The translations under genes and the position numbers were made by a program. From Verrucomicrobiota bacterium (GTDB lineage: Bacteria; Verrucomicrobiota; Verrucomicrobiia; Limisphaerales; UBA1319): a DNA stretch of 64,000 nucleotides. The stretch lies in NCBI GenBank assembly GCA_022711435.1, contig JAKLFB010000025.1:1-64000 (forward strand), read 5' to 3'. Every line of letters begins with the position of its first letter. Within the stretch, counting starts at the first letter, position 1. Shown here one piece after another: positions 8,797 to 17,385 of this stretch. Under the pieces are notes generated by a model that searched no databases, was not told the origin of the DNA, and saw only the letters and a list, made by a program, of their open reading frames with translations.

Positions 8797-10410
8797 CTAC
8801 TTCACGGCAGCCGCCCGGATGGCTTCGGCGACGGTCTGGATGCCGAGCGGTTGTTTATCGTCGAACGGACCGTCCGAGCCCCCGCGGGGCCACGTCGCGG
8901 GATCGGCGTACTGGCCCTCGTCTTGATACTGCCTCTGAAGACGGCCGATCTCGGCCTTCAGCTCGGCGAACTTGGCAGCAATGGCCGGTTCGCTCCCCCG
9001 GTCGAAGAGCAGGTTGTGCTGCTCGGTTGGATCCTGGATCAGATCGAACATCTCGTAAGCGTCCTTTTTCCAGAAATGGACCAGCTTGTGGGTTGCCGTG
9101 CGCACGCCATAGTGAGCCGCCGTGTTGTGATGCCCGGGATCGTGGTAATACCGGTAGTAAACCGAGGCGCGCCACTCGCCGGGGGATTCCCCCCGCAGCA
9201 GCGGCGCCAGCGAGCGCCCTTGCATGAAATCGGGAACGGCCAGCCCCGCCAGCTCGAGGAACGTCGGCGCCAGATCGATGTTGACGACGAACTGCGCCGG
9301 CGCGATCCCCGCCTTGATCCCCGGACCGCGCGCCAGAAGCGGAACACGCAGGCCCGGCTCATACATGAACCGCTTGTCGTATAAGCCCAGGTCGCCCAGG
9401 TACCACCCGTTATCGGCCGAGTAGATGACGATCGTATTCTTCCCCAGGCCGGCCTGGTCGAGATAGTCGAGCACCTGGCCGACCGAGTCGTCCACGCCTT
9501 GCACGCAGGCCAGGTAATCCTGCATGTAGCGCTGGTACTTCCAGCGGACCAGCTCCTTGCCGGTCAGGATTCTTTTCGTGCCGTCCGGCTGCGCGACTTC
9601 GACCTCCATGGGCTTGGCCCCCAGCCACTGGTTGCGCTGGGGCCCCGCAAGGCCGGCCGGCGGCTCGAGCTTCAGGTCCCGCCGCGTCAGGTCCTTGGCC
9701 ACGGTCTGCTCGTTCACCGGAAGCGCGGCGGGACGCGTCGCGTAGTCGTCCCACAGGGTCCCTGGTTCCGGTATGATCTTGTCCTTGAACAGCGCCTGGT
9801 TCCGCAGATCGGGCTCCCACGCGCGGTGCGGCGCCTTGTGATGGAGCATCAGGAAGAACGGCTTGTCCTTGGGCCGCGTCCGGATCCACTCGATACCGAG
9901 CTCGGTGGTGATCTCCGTGCAGTGACCCTGGATGCTGAGCCGGTGGCCGGGAACCAGAAACGCCGGGTTCCAATATGCCCCCTGCCCCGGCAGGACGATC
10001 CAGCGGTCGAATCCCGTGGGATCGGATCCAAGATGCCACTTGCCGATCATGCCGGTGTGATAGCCGCCCGCCTGCAGCCGCTTGGCCACGTGGTCCCGCG
10101 ACCCGTCGAAACGATTGAACACCGGCACCCCGTTCATGTGCGAGTACTGCCCGGTCAGCAGCGTCGCCCGGCTGGGCGTGCAGATCGAGTTGGCGCAGAA
10201 GGAATTCAGAAACCGCACGCCGGACTCGGCCAGCCGATCGATGTGAGGCGTCCGGTTCACCTTCGAGCCGTAGGCCGAGATCGCATGCTGCGCATGATCA
10301 TCCGAGAAGATGAACAGGATGTTGGGCCGGTCCGGCGGCACGCCCGCCGCGTTCAGACTCGCCACCAACGCCAGCCCCAGCAAGACAAGAGATCGAATCG
10401 CATGTTTCAT
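8797..10410 (-). CDS. Type I (Cys-type) sulfatase
   Basis: From the ATG at 10410 the protein has about 537 residues with a signal peptide (MKHAIRSLVLLGLALVASLN). ATGs at 10428 and further upstream are possible but would extend ahead of the signal peptide. The alkaline-phosphatase/sulfatase fold shows as PNILFIFSDDHAQHAISAYG (metal-binding DD), the activation motif CTPSRATLLTGQ, GKWHLGS, and ADNGWYLGDLGLYDKR. The Cys in CTPSR must be converted to formylglycine by a maturase. It should hydrolyse sulfate esters of polysaccharides in the periplasm. C-terminal HNTAAHYGVRT, HKLVHFW and DPTEQHNLL match the usual sulfatase tail. The substrate is unknown. The only FGE-fold protein in this window is the DGR target, which is unlikely to be the maturase. 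Confidence 0.9.
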   Translation of the reverse strand: MKHAIRSLVLLGLALVASLNAAGVPPDRPNILFIFSDDHAQHAISAYGSKVNRTPHIDRLAESGVRFLNSFCANSICTPSRATLLTGQYSHMNGVPVFNRFDGSRDHVAKRLQAGGYHTGMIGKWHLGSDPTGFDRWIVLPGQGAYWNPAFLVPGHRLSIQGHCTEITTELGIEWIRTRPKDKPFFLMLHHKAPHRAWEPDLRNQALFKDKIIPEPGTLWDDYATRPAALPVNEQTVAKDLTRRDLKLEPPAGLAGPQRNQWLGAKPMEVEVAQPDGTKRILTGKELVRWKYQRYMQDYLACVQGVDDSVGQVLDYLDQAGLGKNTIVIYSADNGWYLGDLGLYDKRFMYEPGLRVPLLARGPGIKAGIAPAQFVVNIDLAPTFLELAGLAVPDFMQGRSLAPLLRGESPGEWRASVYYRYYHDPGHHNTAAHYGVRTATHKLVHFWKKDAYEMFDLIQDPTEQHNLLFDRGSEPAIAAKFAELKAEIGRLQRQYQDEGQYADPATWPRGGSDGPFDDKQPLGIQTVAEAIRAAAVK

Positions 10411-10944
10411 GGCTTCGTTGCTTTTCATCAGCACCGCGTCGAGCGATCCAGCCCCCGCATGGCTGAAGTGGCAGAACAGGGTTCGGCAAAATGTCTTCAC
10501 GCAACCCAGCTTAACATGGCTGATCCCCCCATGGGAAGCTCCCGCATGATCGAAATCGATGGTCATCGGCCCGTTCGGGCACCCCCGTTGGTTCCCGATG
10601 GCGAAGAGTCAGAACTGCAGGTGGCCACCAGACGCAATCCCCTCCCCCCGCGAGGCTCGGGCGGGGGGGGCGCAGGGAGAGCGTTGCTGACAAACGACTT
10701 GTCACGCATCCGGGCCATGAACCGTGTTGGAGCGCGGGCTTTAGCCCGCTGTTGCGTGTTCAGCCTGTCGCGTGTTGCAGCGGCCTGAAGGCCGCGCTCC
10801 GGCAGGGCAGGTTCATGGGGAGGGGATTGTTCCAACGCCCGCCTCTCCCCGACCCTACACTGCCGCGGAGGGGAGGAAGAAGACGATTGGTTACCAGGGT
10901 CTTTGCCATCGCGCCCTACCCGGACCGATGTTAGGGTTGCCGGG
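10411..10944. other. Divergent intergenic region between sulfatase and beta-helix genes
   Basis: This gap separates two divergently transcribed genes and should hold both promoters; none could be assigned with confidence. Its central part is occupied by nested palindromic repeats (10636-10888). Confidence 0.5.
10636..10888. repeat. Nested REP-like palindromic repeats
   Basis: The inner palindrome pairs GGAGCGCGGGCTTTAGCCCG at 10729 with GCGGCCTGAAGGCCGCGCTC ending near 10800. Outside it, CCATGAACC pairs with GGTTCATGG, and outermost a CCCCTCCCCCCGCG-like arm near 10639 pairs with a CGCGGAGGGGAG arm near 10864-10876. Such nested GC-rich palindromes are common intergenic repeats in Verrucomicrobia and Planctomycetes. 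They may act as transcript stabilisers or be mobilised by RAYT-type transposases; no RAYT gene is in the window. Confidence 0.6.
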
Positions 10945-12645
10945 ATGAAGATGCTCGCTGCTTCTATCGCCGCGTCGCTCGTGGCTGTCACAGGCTACTC
11001 AGCCGACCCTGACTTCGGTCCGAATGTTATCCTGTTCAGGCCCGGCCAGGAAGGCATGCAGGAACAAATCAACGCGGTCTTTCAAAAACAGGAGCGCGCG
11101 CAGTTCGGATCCGGCCGCTACGCGCTCCTGTTCAAGCCCGGACGCTACGAGGTGGACGTGCCGGTCGGATTCTTCACCCACGTCGCCGGCCTTGGCAACC
11201 TGCCAGCCGAGGTGACTATCGCCGGCCGCGTATGGACCGATGCCGCCTGGATGAACCGAAACGCCACCTGCAATTTCTGGCGCACCGTCGAGAATATCGC
11301 GGTGGAACCGCCCGGCGGCGTGAACGTATGGGCGGTCTCCCAAGCGGCCCCCCTGCGCCGCGCCCACATCCGAGCCGATCTGCACCTCTCCTCCGGCGGT
11401 TGGTCCAGCGGCGGATTCATGGCGGACTGCGAGATCGATGGCGTGGTCAAGGCGGGAAGCCAGCAGCAGTGGTTCTCCCGCAACTCCCGCTGGAAGGAAT
11501 GGCAGGGCGTGAACTGGAACATGGTCTTTGTCGGCTGCGGCAATCCCCCTGACGGCCAGTGGCCCCGGCGGGCCGTGACCCGCATCGACAAGACACCGAT
11601 CGCCCGCGAGAAACCCTACCTGATGCTCCGCAATGAGCGCTGGTTCGTCAAGGTCCCCCCCCTGCGCCGCGAACCCTCGTCCGGCCTGACCTGGGACCGC
11701 GGCGGCGCGCCCGGCCAGGAAATCCCGGTCGATCGATTCCATATCGCCCAACCGGGTTCGGACACCGCAGCGACCCTGAACGCCGCCCTGCGGGCCGGGA
11801 AGCATCTCTTGATGACTCCGGGCATTTACCCGCTCGACGAGGCGATCGTCGTCCCGAATCCCAACACCGTCGTGTTCGGCCTCGGCCTCCCAAGCCTCGT
11901 CCCTGCCACGGGAAAAACAGCCCTGTGGATCGAGGCGGGCGAGGGCGTCGTTGTCTGCGGATTGGTCGTCGATGCCAGCGCCGTCGAGACCCACGCCATG
12001 GTCGAGATCGGAATCCCCGGGCGCAAGGCGGGCCGGGCGGAAAATCCAATCTGCGTGTCCGACCTCGTCTGCCGAGTGGGCGGCTACGGCCCCGGCAAGG
12101 CCAGGCGCATGGTCGTGATTCACGACGACCATGTGATCGGCGACAACCTGTGGCTGTGGCGCGCCGACCACGGCGCGAATGTCGGATGGACGGAGAACAC
12201 GTGCGACACCGGCTTGCAGGTCGAGGGCGGCGATGTCACGATCTACGGCCTCTTCGTCGAGCATGCGCAGGCCTACCAGACCGTCTGGAACGGCGAGCGC
12301 GGGCGCGTCTATTTCTACCAGAGCGAGATGCCCTACGATCCGCCGTCCCCGGAGAGCTGGCGAAGCCCGACAGGCGACGGCTACGCGTCGTACAAAGTCG
12401 GCGATCGCGTCACCCACCACGAAGCCTGGGGCCTCGGCGTCTATCACGTGTTCAAGCGCGCTCCGGTTCTGGCGTGGACCGCCATCGAGACCCCCGCCGG
12501 CCCCGGCATCCGGATGCATCACATGCTGACCTTCCGTCTCGGAGGCGGAAGACCGGGCAGCGGCATCCGCCATGTCATCAACGACGCGGGCGGCGAAGCG
12601 ATCTCCAGCCAGAAAGCGACAGTGACCGCGTGGCCCGGCGATTGA
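10945..12645 (+). CDS. Secreted right-handed beta-helix (GH55/pectate-lyase-3-like) protein
   Basis: Starting at the ATG at 10945 gives 566 residues with a short signal peptide (MKMLAASIAASLVAVTGYSA). The beginning of the mature protein, NVILFRPGQEGMQEQINAVF followed by ALLFKPGRYEVDVPVGFFTH, matches beta-helix proteins related to GH55 and the pectate lyase 3 superfamily. These often have two pseudo-repeated beta-helix halves. A second half starts near AATLNAALRAGKHLLMTPG. Repeated short strands such as GLQVEGGDVTIYGLFVEHAQ fit the solenoid. Likely a secreted or periplasmic glycan-binding or degrading protein; the catalytic residues are not evident. It is divergent from the sulfatase. Confidence 0.65.
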   Translation: MKMLAASIAASLVAVTGYSADPDFGPNVILFRPGQEGMQEQINAVFQKQERAQFGSGRYALLFKPGRYEVDVPVGFFTHVAGLGNLPAEVTIAGRVWTDAAWMNRNATCNFWRTVENIAVEPPGGVNVWAVSQAAPLRRAHIRADLHLSSGGWSSGGFMADCEIDGVVKAGSQQQWFSRNSRWKEWQGVNWNMVFVGCGNPPDGQWPRRAVTRIDKTPIAREKPYLMLRNERWFVKVPPLRREPSSGLTWDRGGAPGQEIPVDRFHIAQPGSDTAATLNAALRAGKHLLMTPGIYPLDEAIVVPNPNTVVFGLGLPSLVPATGKTALWIEAGEGVVVCGLVVDASAVETHAMVEIGIPGRKAGRAENPICVSDLVCRVGGYGPGKARRMVVIHDDHVIGDNLWLWRADHGANVGWTENTCDTGLQVEGGDVTIYGLFVEHAQAYQTVWNGERGRVYFYQSEMPYDPPSPESWRSPTGDGYASYKVGDRVTHHEAWGLGVYHVFKRAPVLAWTAIETPAGPGIRMHHMLTFRLGGGRPGSGIRHVINDAGGEAISSQKATVTAWPGD

Positions 12646-12656
12646 CCAACGATATA

Positions 12657-12783
12657 CAATGGGGTCGCATCTAAATATTTGACATATCAGGCGCTGGATC
12701 ATCGGACGCGCAGCGATCGGGCCGCGCCGTCGGTTTCATCTCCCTCCGCCCCATTTGTCATATATTTAGATGCGACCCCATTG
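12657..12783. mobile_element. 127-bp small inverted-repeat element
   Basis: The left end CAATGGGGTCGCATCTAAAT (from 12657) is mirrored by ATTTAGATGCGACCCCATTG ending at 12783. The first 22 positions match perfectly and the similarity continues for about 31 bp. The interior has no coding capacity. A degenerate extra end (AAATCGATGCGACCTTATTG) follows at about 12792-12811, suggesting repeated insertion or a partial second copy. It resembles REP/RAYT-linked or MITE elements; the family is inferred. Confidence 0.65.
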
Positions 12784-12810
12784 GCTTCACTAAATCGATG
12801 CGACCTTATT

Positions 12811-12897
12811 GACCCGTGCGGGTATGCTCGCTCGTCGCGCCTCGCCAGCCCGCTCAATTCCCTCCAGCAAAATCGGAATTCATTTTTGCACAGATCC
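12811..12897. mobile_element. Decayed right half of the 273-bp MITE family (copy 3)
   Basis: The block corresponds to the last third of the elements at 3059 and 58495: GCGGGTATGCTCGCTCGTCG, then CCTCCAGCAAAATCGG, ending TTTTTGCACAGATCC. It carries several substitutions against the full copies, and the left part is missing. It is older or eroded. It supplies the last codons of the small membrane protein gene on the minus strand. Confidence 0.75.
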
Positions 12898-13168
12898 TGA
12901 GTGACGCCACAACAAGGACCACTACTACCCCAACCAGCAGGAAGTATGACGACACGAATAAAGTCGATGGGCCACCGTCCGGAATCAATTTCCAGCCAAC
13001 AAATGACCACGAAGCCTTGTTGATCAGGCTGAGAGGCGCGAATAGCAGGGGGTGGAGAGCCTCAAAGAACGTGAGCATCCAGAGTGTGAGGAAGCTCAAT
13101 ACTCCACCGATAGAGCTCAGAACAATCAGCCGATTTTTTTGATTCATTTCTTTAGACCGATCGTTCAT
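12854..13168 (-). CDS. Small integral membrane protein with element-derived C-terminus
   Basis: From the ATG at 13168 the product has 104 residues; GGAGGA lies about 8 bases upstream, which supports this start. Two hydrophobic segments are seen (LIVLSSIGGVLSFLTLWMLT and TLFVSSYFLLVGVVVVLVVA), so it should sit in the inner membrane with both ends on one side. The last 16 residues (LRICAKMNSDFAGGN) are translated from the inverted-repeat end of the MITE remnant. The original C-terminus was therefore probably replaced by the insertion. I do not recognise the family. It may be a degraded gene. Confidence 0.5.
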   Translation of the reverse strand: MNDRSKEMNQKNRLIVLSSIGGVLSFLTLWMLTFFEALHPLLFAPLSLINKASWSFVGWKLIPDGGPSTLFVSSYFLLVGVVVVLVVASLRICAKMNSDFAGGN

Positions 13169-13422
13169 AGCTCTGGTCCTCCGTCTCATAGTATTTAGCG
13201 TCTCAACGTCCCAACATCGGAGACCGACGGGCTGATCCGCTGCAATGTAGGCGCATCCGAATCAAAAGCAAGCGAACCGCGGGCTTTGTGTCGATAGGGG
13301 ACCACGCAGATTTAAACCCATGTCATGCGGAAGCCGAGGCGGGGGGGATGCGCAGTCCCGTTGGACACGCCACAAGATTCTGCGTCATGCTGTTGCCGGC
13401 ATGCGCGTCGATTCACCGGCCA

Positions 13423-14787
13423 TCAGGACCGGGGCCAGAGCCGGAGCCATGCCCGGATGGGGGATCGCATCAGATCCCGCAGCAGCTCGTCCATCGGGCG
13501 CGCGGCGGGCTCCTCGAGCCACCGGCTCAGGACCAGGGCCGCTCCGAACACGGCCCACACGGCCAGAAAAAACGCGCTGAACCGGTTGATCTCGATCCCC
13601 GCCAGCGCGAGCCGCCGGCTGCCCATCGCGTCGATCAGCAATCCCCAGAGCACCGGCGCCACGCCCTGGGTCAGGTTGCCCACCACGGAGAACAGGGCAA
13701 AGAAGTGGCTCCGCCCCATCGCCGGGATCACCGACATCGCCAGGCGCAGGTTCGCCATGTTCACCACGGCGATGGCGAATCCCATCAGCAATTGGAGGAT
13801 GACGACCGCGCTCCAGCGCAGCTCGAAGGCCCGGCCTGACAGGAGCGTCCAGCCGCCCATGATCGCCAGCCAGAAGCCGAACGCCACCCCCAGCACCGGC
13901 TTGCTCCCGACCCGATCCAGCTGCGGCCCGAACCATGCCAACCCTCCCAGACCACCGAGAAACATCGCCGCCGTGAACAGCAGGATCGAGCGCTCATCCA
14001 GGCCCGCCTCGGTCTTCAGATACGCCACGATAAACGCCGTCAATCCCCCATACGCCGCCGACCACGCCACGTTCAACCGCAACAGCCTTCGGAACGGACG
14101 GTGGCCAGCCAGCGCGCGCCACGGGACGGCCGACGACGACGCCGCCACCTCGTCGGGTGTGCCTCCCTCGGGAATCCGCTTCAGAAAGACCAGGCTGGCC
14201 ACACCCATCACCGCGCTGAAGGCGAACACGACGCTGAACTGCCAGGGGCTCGGCTGCGCCCCCAGGCAGAAGGCGGCAAACACAAACGCCACCGCGCTCG
14301 ACACGTTCACGCAGGCGCTCTCGCGCGCCAGATACTTCCCCCGAAGCGAACCCGGCACCAGCGAGGTGATCCAGGGCAGCCATGCGCAGCTCGAGATCCC
14401 GCGCGACAGGTTGAACCCGAACAGCAGCATCAGCAGCAGCGCCAGCCGCGTCGTCGGCGTCAAAAAGAAGCCCGTCAGCGGCAGCAGGGCCATCCACCCG
14501 ATAAACATCACCCGCATCCCCCAGCCCGCGAAGACGAACCGCTTGTAGCCCAGCCGCCCGACATGGCGAGCCGCCGGGATCTGGAAGATCACCAGGAGCG
14601 GCATCATCCCGGCGATGATCCCCAGCACGGTGGCGCTTGCCCCCAGATTCCGCGCATAGAGAATCATCGGGTTGCCCAGCACCATCTGAAACGATAGCGC
14701 GTTGAAAACGGCAAAGAGATAGATGTTGGCCAGTCCGGGCGGGTACTGGTCGTCCGCCGGCTCCGCATGGGGATCCCGATGGTTCAT
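13423..14787 (-). CDS. MFS transporter
   Basis: The 454-residue protein starts at 14787 and shares a 4-base ATGA overlap with the nadB stop, so the two are translationally coupled. About 12 hydrophobic segments are visible, beginning NIYLFAVFNALSFQMVLG and including ATVLGIIAGMMPLLVIFQIP and PVLGVAFGFWLAIMGGWTLL. A central polar loop (KRIPEGGTPDEVAAS) separates the two six-helix halves. It belongs to the major facilitator superfamily. The substrate cannot be read from the sequence. Its operon partners, NadB and PanC, might suggest vitamin-precursor or metabolite export, but this is only context. Confidence 0.8.
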   Translation of the reverse strand: MNHRDPHAEPADDQYPPGLANIYLFAVFNALSFQMVLGNPMILYARNLGASATVLGIIAGMMPLLVIFQIPAARHVGRLGYKRFVFAGWGMRVMFIGWMALLPLTGFFLTPTTRLALLLMLLFGFNLSRGISSCAWLPWITSLVPGSLRGKYLARESACVNVSSAVAFVFAAFCLGAQPSPWQFSVVFAFSAVMGVASLVFLKRIPEGGTPDEVAASSSAVPWRALAGHRPFRRLLRLNVAWSAAYGGLTAFIVAYLKTEAGLDERSILLFTAAMFLGGLGGLAWFGPQLDRVGSKPVLGVAFGFWLAIMGGWTLLSGRAFELRWSAVVILQLLMGFAIAVVNMANLRLAMSVIPAMGRSHFFALFSVVGNLTQGVAPVLWGLLIDAMGSRRLALAGIEINRFSAFFLAVWAVFGAALVLSRWLEEPAARPMDELLRDLMRSPIRAWLRLWPRS

Positions 14788-16406
14788 CCGCCCTGCGAGT
14801 CCTTGTGAATGACGCTGTCGCGCTGGGCCCAGGCGGGGTCGGGCCGGGGGAAATCGAGGTTGTAATGGAGGCCCCGGCTCTCGGGGCGGCCCAAGGCGCA
14901 ATCGACGATGCACTGCGCCACGACCGCCAGATTCCGCAGCTCCAGCAGGTCCCGCGTCACGATGAAATCCCAGTAGTATTCCTGGATCTCCTCCTGGAGA
15001 TTGCCGATGCGTTTCCGGGCCCGCTCGAGGCGCTTGTTGGTTCGGACGATGCCGACGTAATCCCACATGGCGCGCCGGAGCTCGTCCCAGTTGTGGGCGA
15101 CGACCACGGCTTCGTCCGGATTGTGGGCCTGGCCCGACTGCCACGGCGGCAGGGGCTGGGCAAGGGGGGCCGGCCGGTGCTCGCGGCTGTGGCGCGCCGC
15201 TCTCGAAGCGCACACCAGTGCCTCGAGCAGCGAGTTGCTCGCGAGCCGGTTGGCTCCGTGCAGCCCAGTGCACGCGACCTCCCCAATCGCATAGAGCCCC
15301 GCGATCTCGGTCACGCCGTTCACATCCGTCACCACTCCCCCGCACTGGTAGTGCGCCGCCGGGACGACCGGGATCAGCTCCTTGGTGATGTCGATCCCCA
15401 GCTCCATGCAGCGCGAGTAGATGTTTGGAAACCGCTGCATGATGAACCGAGCCGGCTTGTGCGTGATGTCCAGAAACACGTGGTCCGCGCCGGTCCGTTT
15501 CATCTCGCTGTCGATGGCGCGCGCCACGATGTCGCGGGGCGCCAGCGATTTGAGAGGGTGATACCGGCCCATGAACTCTTCGCCATCGATCGTCCGCAGC
15601 ACCGCTCCTTCCCCGCGCACCGCCTCGCTGATCAGGAACGACTTGGCCCGAGGATGGTAGAGGCAGGTCGGATGAAACTGAATGAACTCCATGTTCGCCA
15701 CGCCCGCCCCTGCCCGATACGCCATGGCCAGGCCGTCCCCGGCGGCGATGTCGGGATTGGTCGTGTAGAGGTAGACCTTGCCGCATCCACCGGTGGCCAG
15801 CACGACGACCGGCGCCGAAAACGTCAGCACCCGCCCTCCCACCACGTCGAGGACGTATGCGCCGGCGCATCGGTTCGGCCCGCTCCTGCCCAGCTTCTGG
15901 CTGGTGATCAAGTCGATGGCGCAGTGGTTCTCCAGGATCTGGATGTTCGGCCGCCTCGATGCGGCCGCCAGCAGGGCGCGCTCGATTTCGCGACCGGTCA
16001 TGTCCTGGGCATGCAGGATGCGGCGCTTGGAGTGTCCGCCCTCCCGGCCCAAGTCGAGCTCGCGCCGGCCGGGCTCGTTGGGGATTTCGCGTTCGGTGAA
16101 CCGCATCCCGAGGTCGATCAGCTCGGCGATCCGGGCGGGCCCTTCCTCGACAATGGTGCGCACGACCTCCTCGCGGCACAGGCCCGCCCCCGCCTCGAGC
16201 GTGTCGCGCACGTGCATCGCGAACGAATCCTCCTTCGACGTGACCGCGGCGATGCCGCCCTGGGCATGGTTGGTGCTGGATTCGGCGCTTTGCTTCTTCG
16301 TGACGACCACGACCCGCCCGTGCTCGGCGGCGTGCAGGGCGAAAAACAGCCCCGCGATGCCGCTGCCCATCACCAGGAAATCGCATGCGCGCGTCTCGTG
16401 ATCCAT
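14784..16406 (-). CDS. nadB: L-aspartate oxidase NadB
   Basis: The 540-residue flavoprotein has the N-terminal dinucleotide motif GSGIAGLFFALHAAEHGRV, the substrate-loop motif STNHAQGGIAA, EFIQFHPTCLY, and the conserved TGLHGANRLASNSLLEALVC. It ends with a helical fumarate-reductase-type C-terminal domain. NadB oxidises L-aspartate to iminoaspartate, the first step of de novo NAD synthesis in the cytosol. Length matches the family (about 540). It lies 4 bp downstream of panC and overlaps the MFS gene. The partner nadA is not in the window. Confidence 0.95.
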   Translation of the reverse strand: MDHETRACDFLVMGSGIAGLFFALHAAEHGRVVVVTKKQSAESSTNHAQGGIAAVTSKEDSFAMHVRDTLEAGAGLCREEVVRTIVEEGPARIAELIDLGMRFTEREIPNEPGRRELDLGREGGHSKRRILHAQDMTGREIERALLAAASRRPNIQILENHCAIDLITSQKLGRSGPNRCAGAYVLDVVGGRVLTFSAPVVVLATGGCGKVYLYTTNPDIAAGDGLAMAYRAGAGVANMEFIQFHPTCLYHPRAKSFLISEAVRGEGAVLRTIDGEEFMGRYHPLKSLAPRDIVARAIDSEMKRTGADHVFLDITHKPARFIMQRFPNIYSRCMELGIDITKELIPVVPAAHYQCGGVVTDVNGVTEIAGLYAIGEVACTGLHGANRLASNSLLEALVCASRAARHSREHRPAPLAQPLPPWQSGQAHNPDEAVVVAHNWDELRRAMWDYVGIVRTNKRLERARKRIGNLQEEIQEYYWDFIVTRDLLELRNLAVVAQCIVDCALGRPESRGLHYNLDFPRPDPAWAQRDSVIHKDSQGG

Positions 16407-16410
16407 AAAC

Positions 16411-17268
16411 TCACTCCAGTGTTGCGTTGTCGATCAGCCGGGTCGGCCCGATCCAGACGGCCAGCGCCATGTGATCTCCCCGGCGCACCCGGCGCACCGG
16501 TTCGAGTGTGTCGGGCTGGAAGAACTCGATGTAGTCCAGCCGCGCCTCGGGCGCCTGCCGCAGCAGGGCTTGCAGCCGCCGCCGGAGCAGGGCTGCCGAC
16601 AGCGGCTGTCGGGCCGCCCGGACCTGCCGGCGCGCCTCCTCGAGCATCCGCCACAGCACGGTGGCCTGGGCCCGCTGCGCCGGCAAGAGATAATGGTTCC
16701 GCGAGCTCATCGCCAGCCCATCCCCTTCCCGAAGGGTCTCCGCCACCACGATCCGCACCGGAAAATTCAGGTCGCGCACCATCCGCCCGACCACCGCCGC
16801 TTGCTGCCAATCCTTTGCGCCAAACACCGCCACTCCCGGCTGCGTCAGCAGCAACAGCTTCGCCACCACGGTGGTGACTCCTCGAAAATGGGCGGGCCTC
16901 GACGCCCCTTCCATCCCGCGCGACAATGCCTGCTCCTCGACATACGTGCTGAAGCCTCCCGGGTACATCTCCGCGTCCGAGGGCAGAAACACTGCATCCG
17001 CCCCCGCCGCTCGGCATTGGCGCAAATCCCCCTCCCGGTCCCGCGGATACCGCTTCAGATCCTCCGTTGGCGCGAACTGGGTGGGGTTGACATAGATGCT
17101 GACGACCACGCGCCCGCGGCGCCCCACAGTGCGGCGGGCGCGGTGGATGAGGCTGATATGCCCTGCATGCAGGAAGCCCATTGTGGGGACCAGCGCCACA
17201 GGCGCGCCGGCCCGCTGCCACTGGCGCGCCAACCGTTGCATCGCAGCGCACGACGTCACCGTTCGCAT
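16411..17268 (-). CDS. panC: Pantothenate synthetase PanC
   Basis: Starting at the ATG at 17268 gives 285 residues, the usual family length; an upstream ATG at 17343 would add an unlikely N-terminal extension. The ATP-binding motif VPTMGFLHAGHISLI, SIYVNPTQFAPTEDLKRYPR, and the KMSKS-like MSSRNHYLLPAQR are all present. PanC joins pantoate and beta-alanine with ATP to make pantothenate, the coenzyme A precursor. The gene is the first of a three-gene minus-strand unit (panC, nadB, MFS). The N-terminus is otherwise complete. Confidence 0.95.
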   Translation of the reverse strand: MRTVTSCAAMQRLARQWQRAGAPVALVPTMGFLHAGHISLIHRARRTVGRRGRVVVSIYVNPTQFAPTEDLKRYPRDREGDLRQCRAAGADAVFLPSDAEMYPGGFSTYVEEQALSRGMEGASRPAHFRGVTTVVAKLLLLTQPGVAVFGAKDWQQAAVVGRMVRDLNFPVRIVVAETLREGDGLAMSSRNHYLLPAQRAQATVLWRMLEEARRQVRAARQPLSAALLRRRLQALLRQAPEARLDYIEFFQPDTLEPVRRVRRGDHMALAVWIGPTRLIDNATLE

Positions 17269-17385
17269 GGCGCCATAATGCGCCAATCCATCCCCAATGA
17301 CAATGGGACATTGACGCCGCGGCCGTTTTATGATCAATATCATCCAGACTCGACAGCCATCATGTTCAATCGGTGCACTTTGACT

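Noticed and set aside
13423..16386. 987-codon minus-strand frame spanning the MFS gene and most of nadB
   Set aside because: Only the part after the ATG at 14787 is the MFS transporter; the upstream part is a shifted frame of nadB, Arg/Gly/Ala-rich without domain features.
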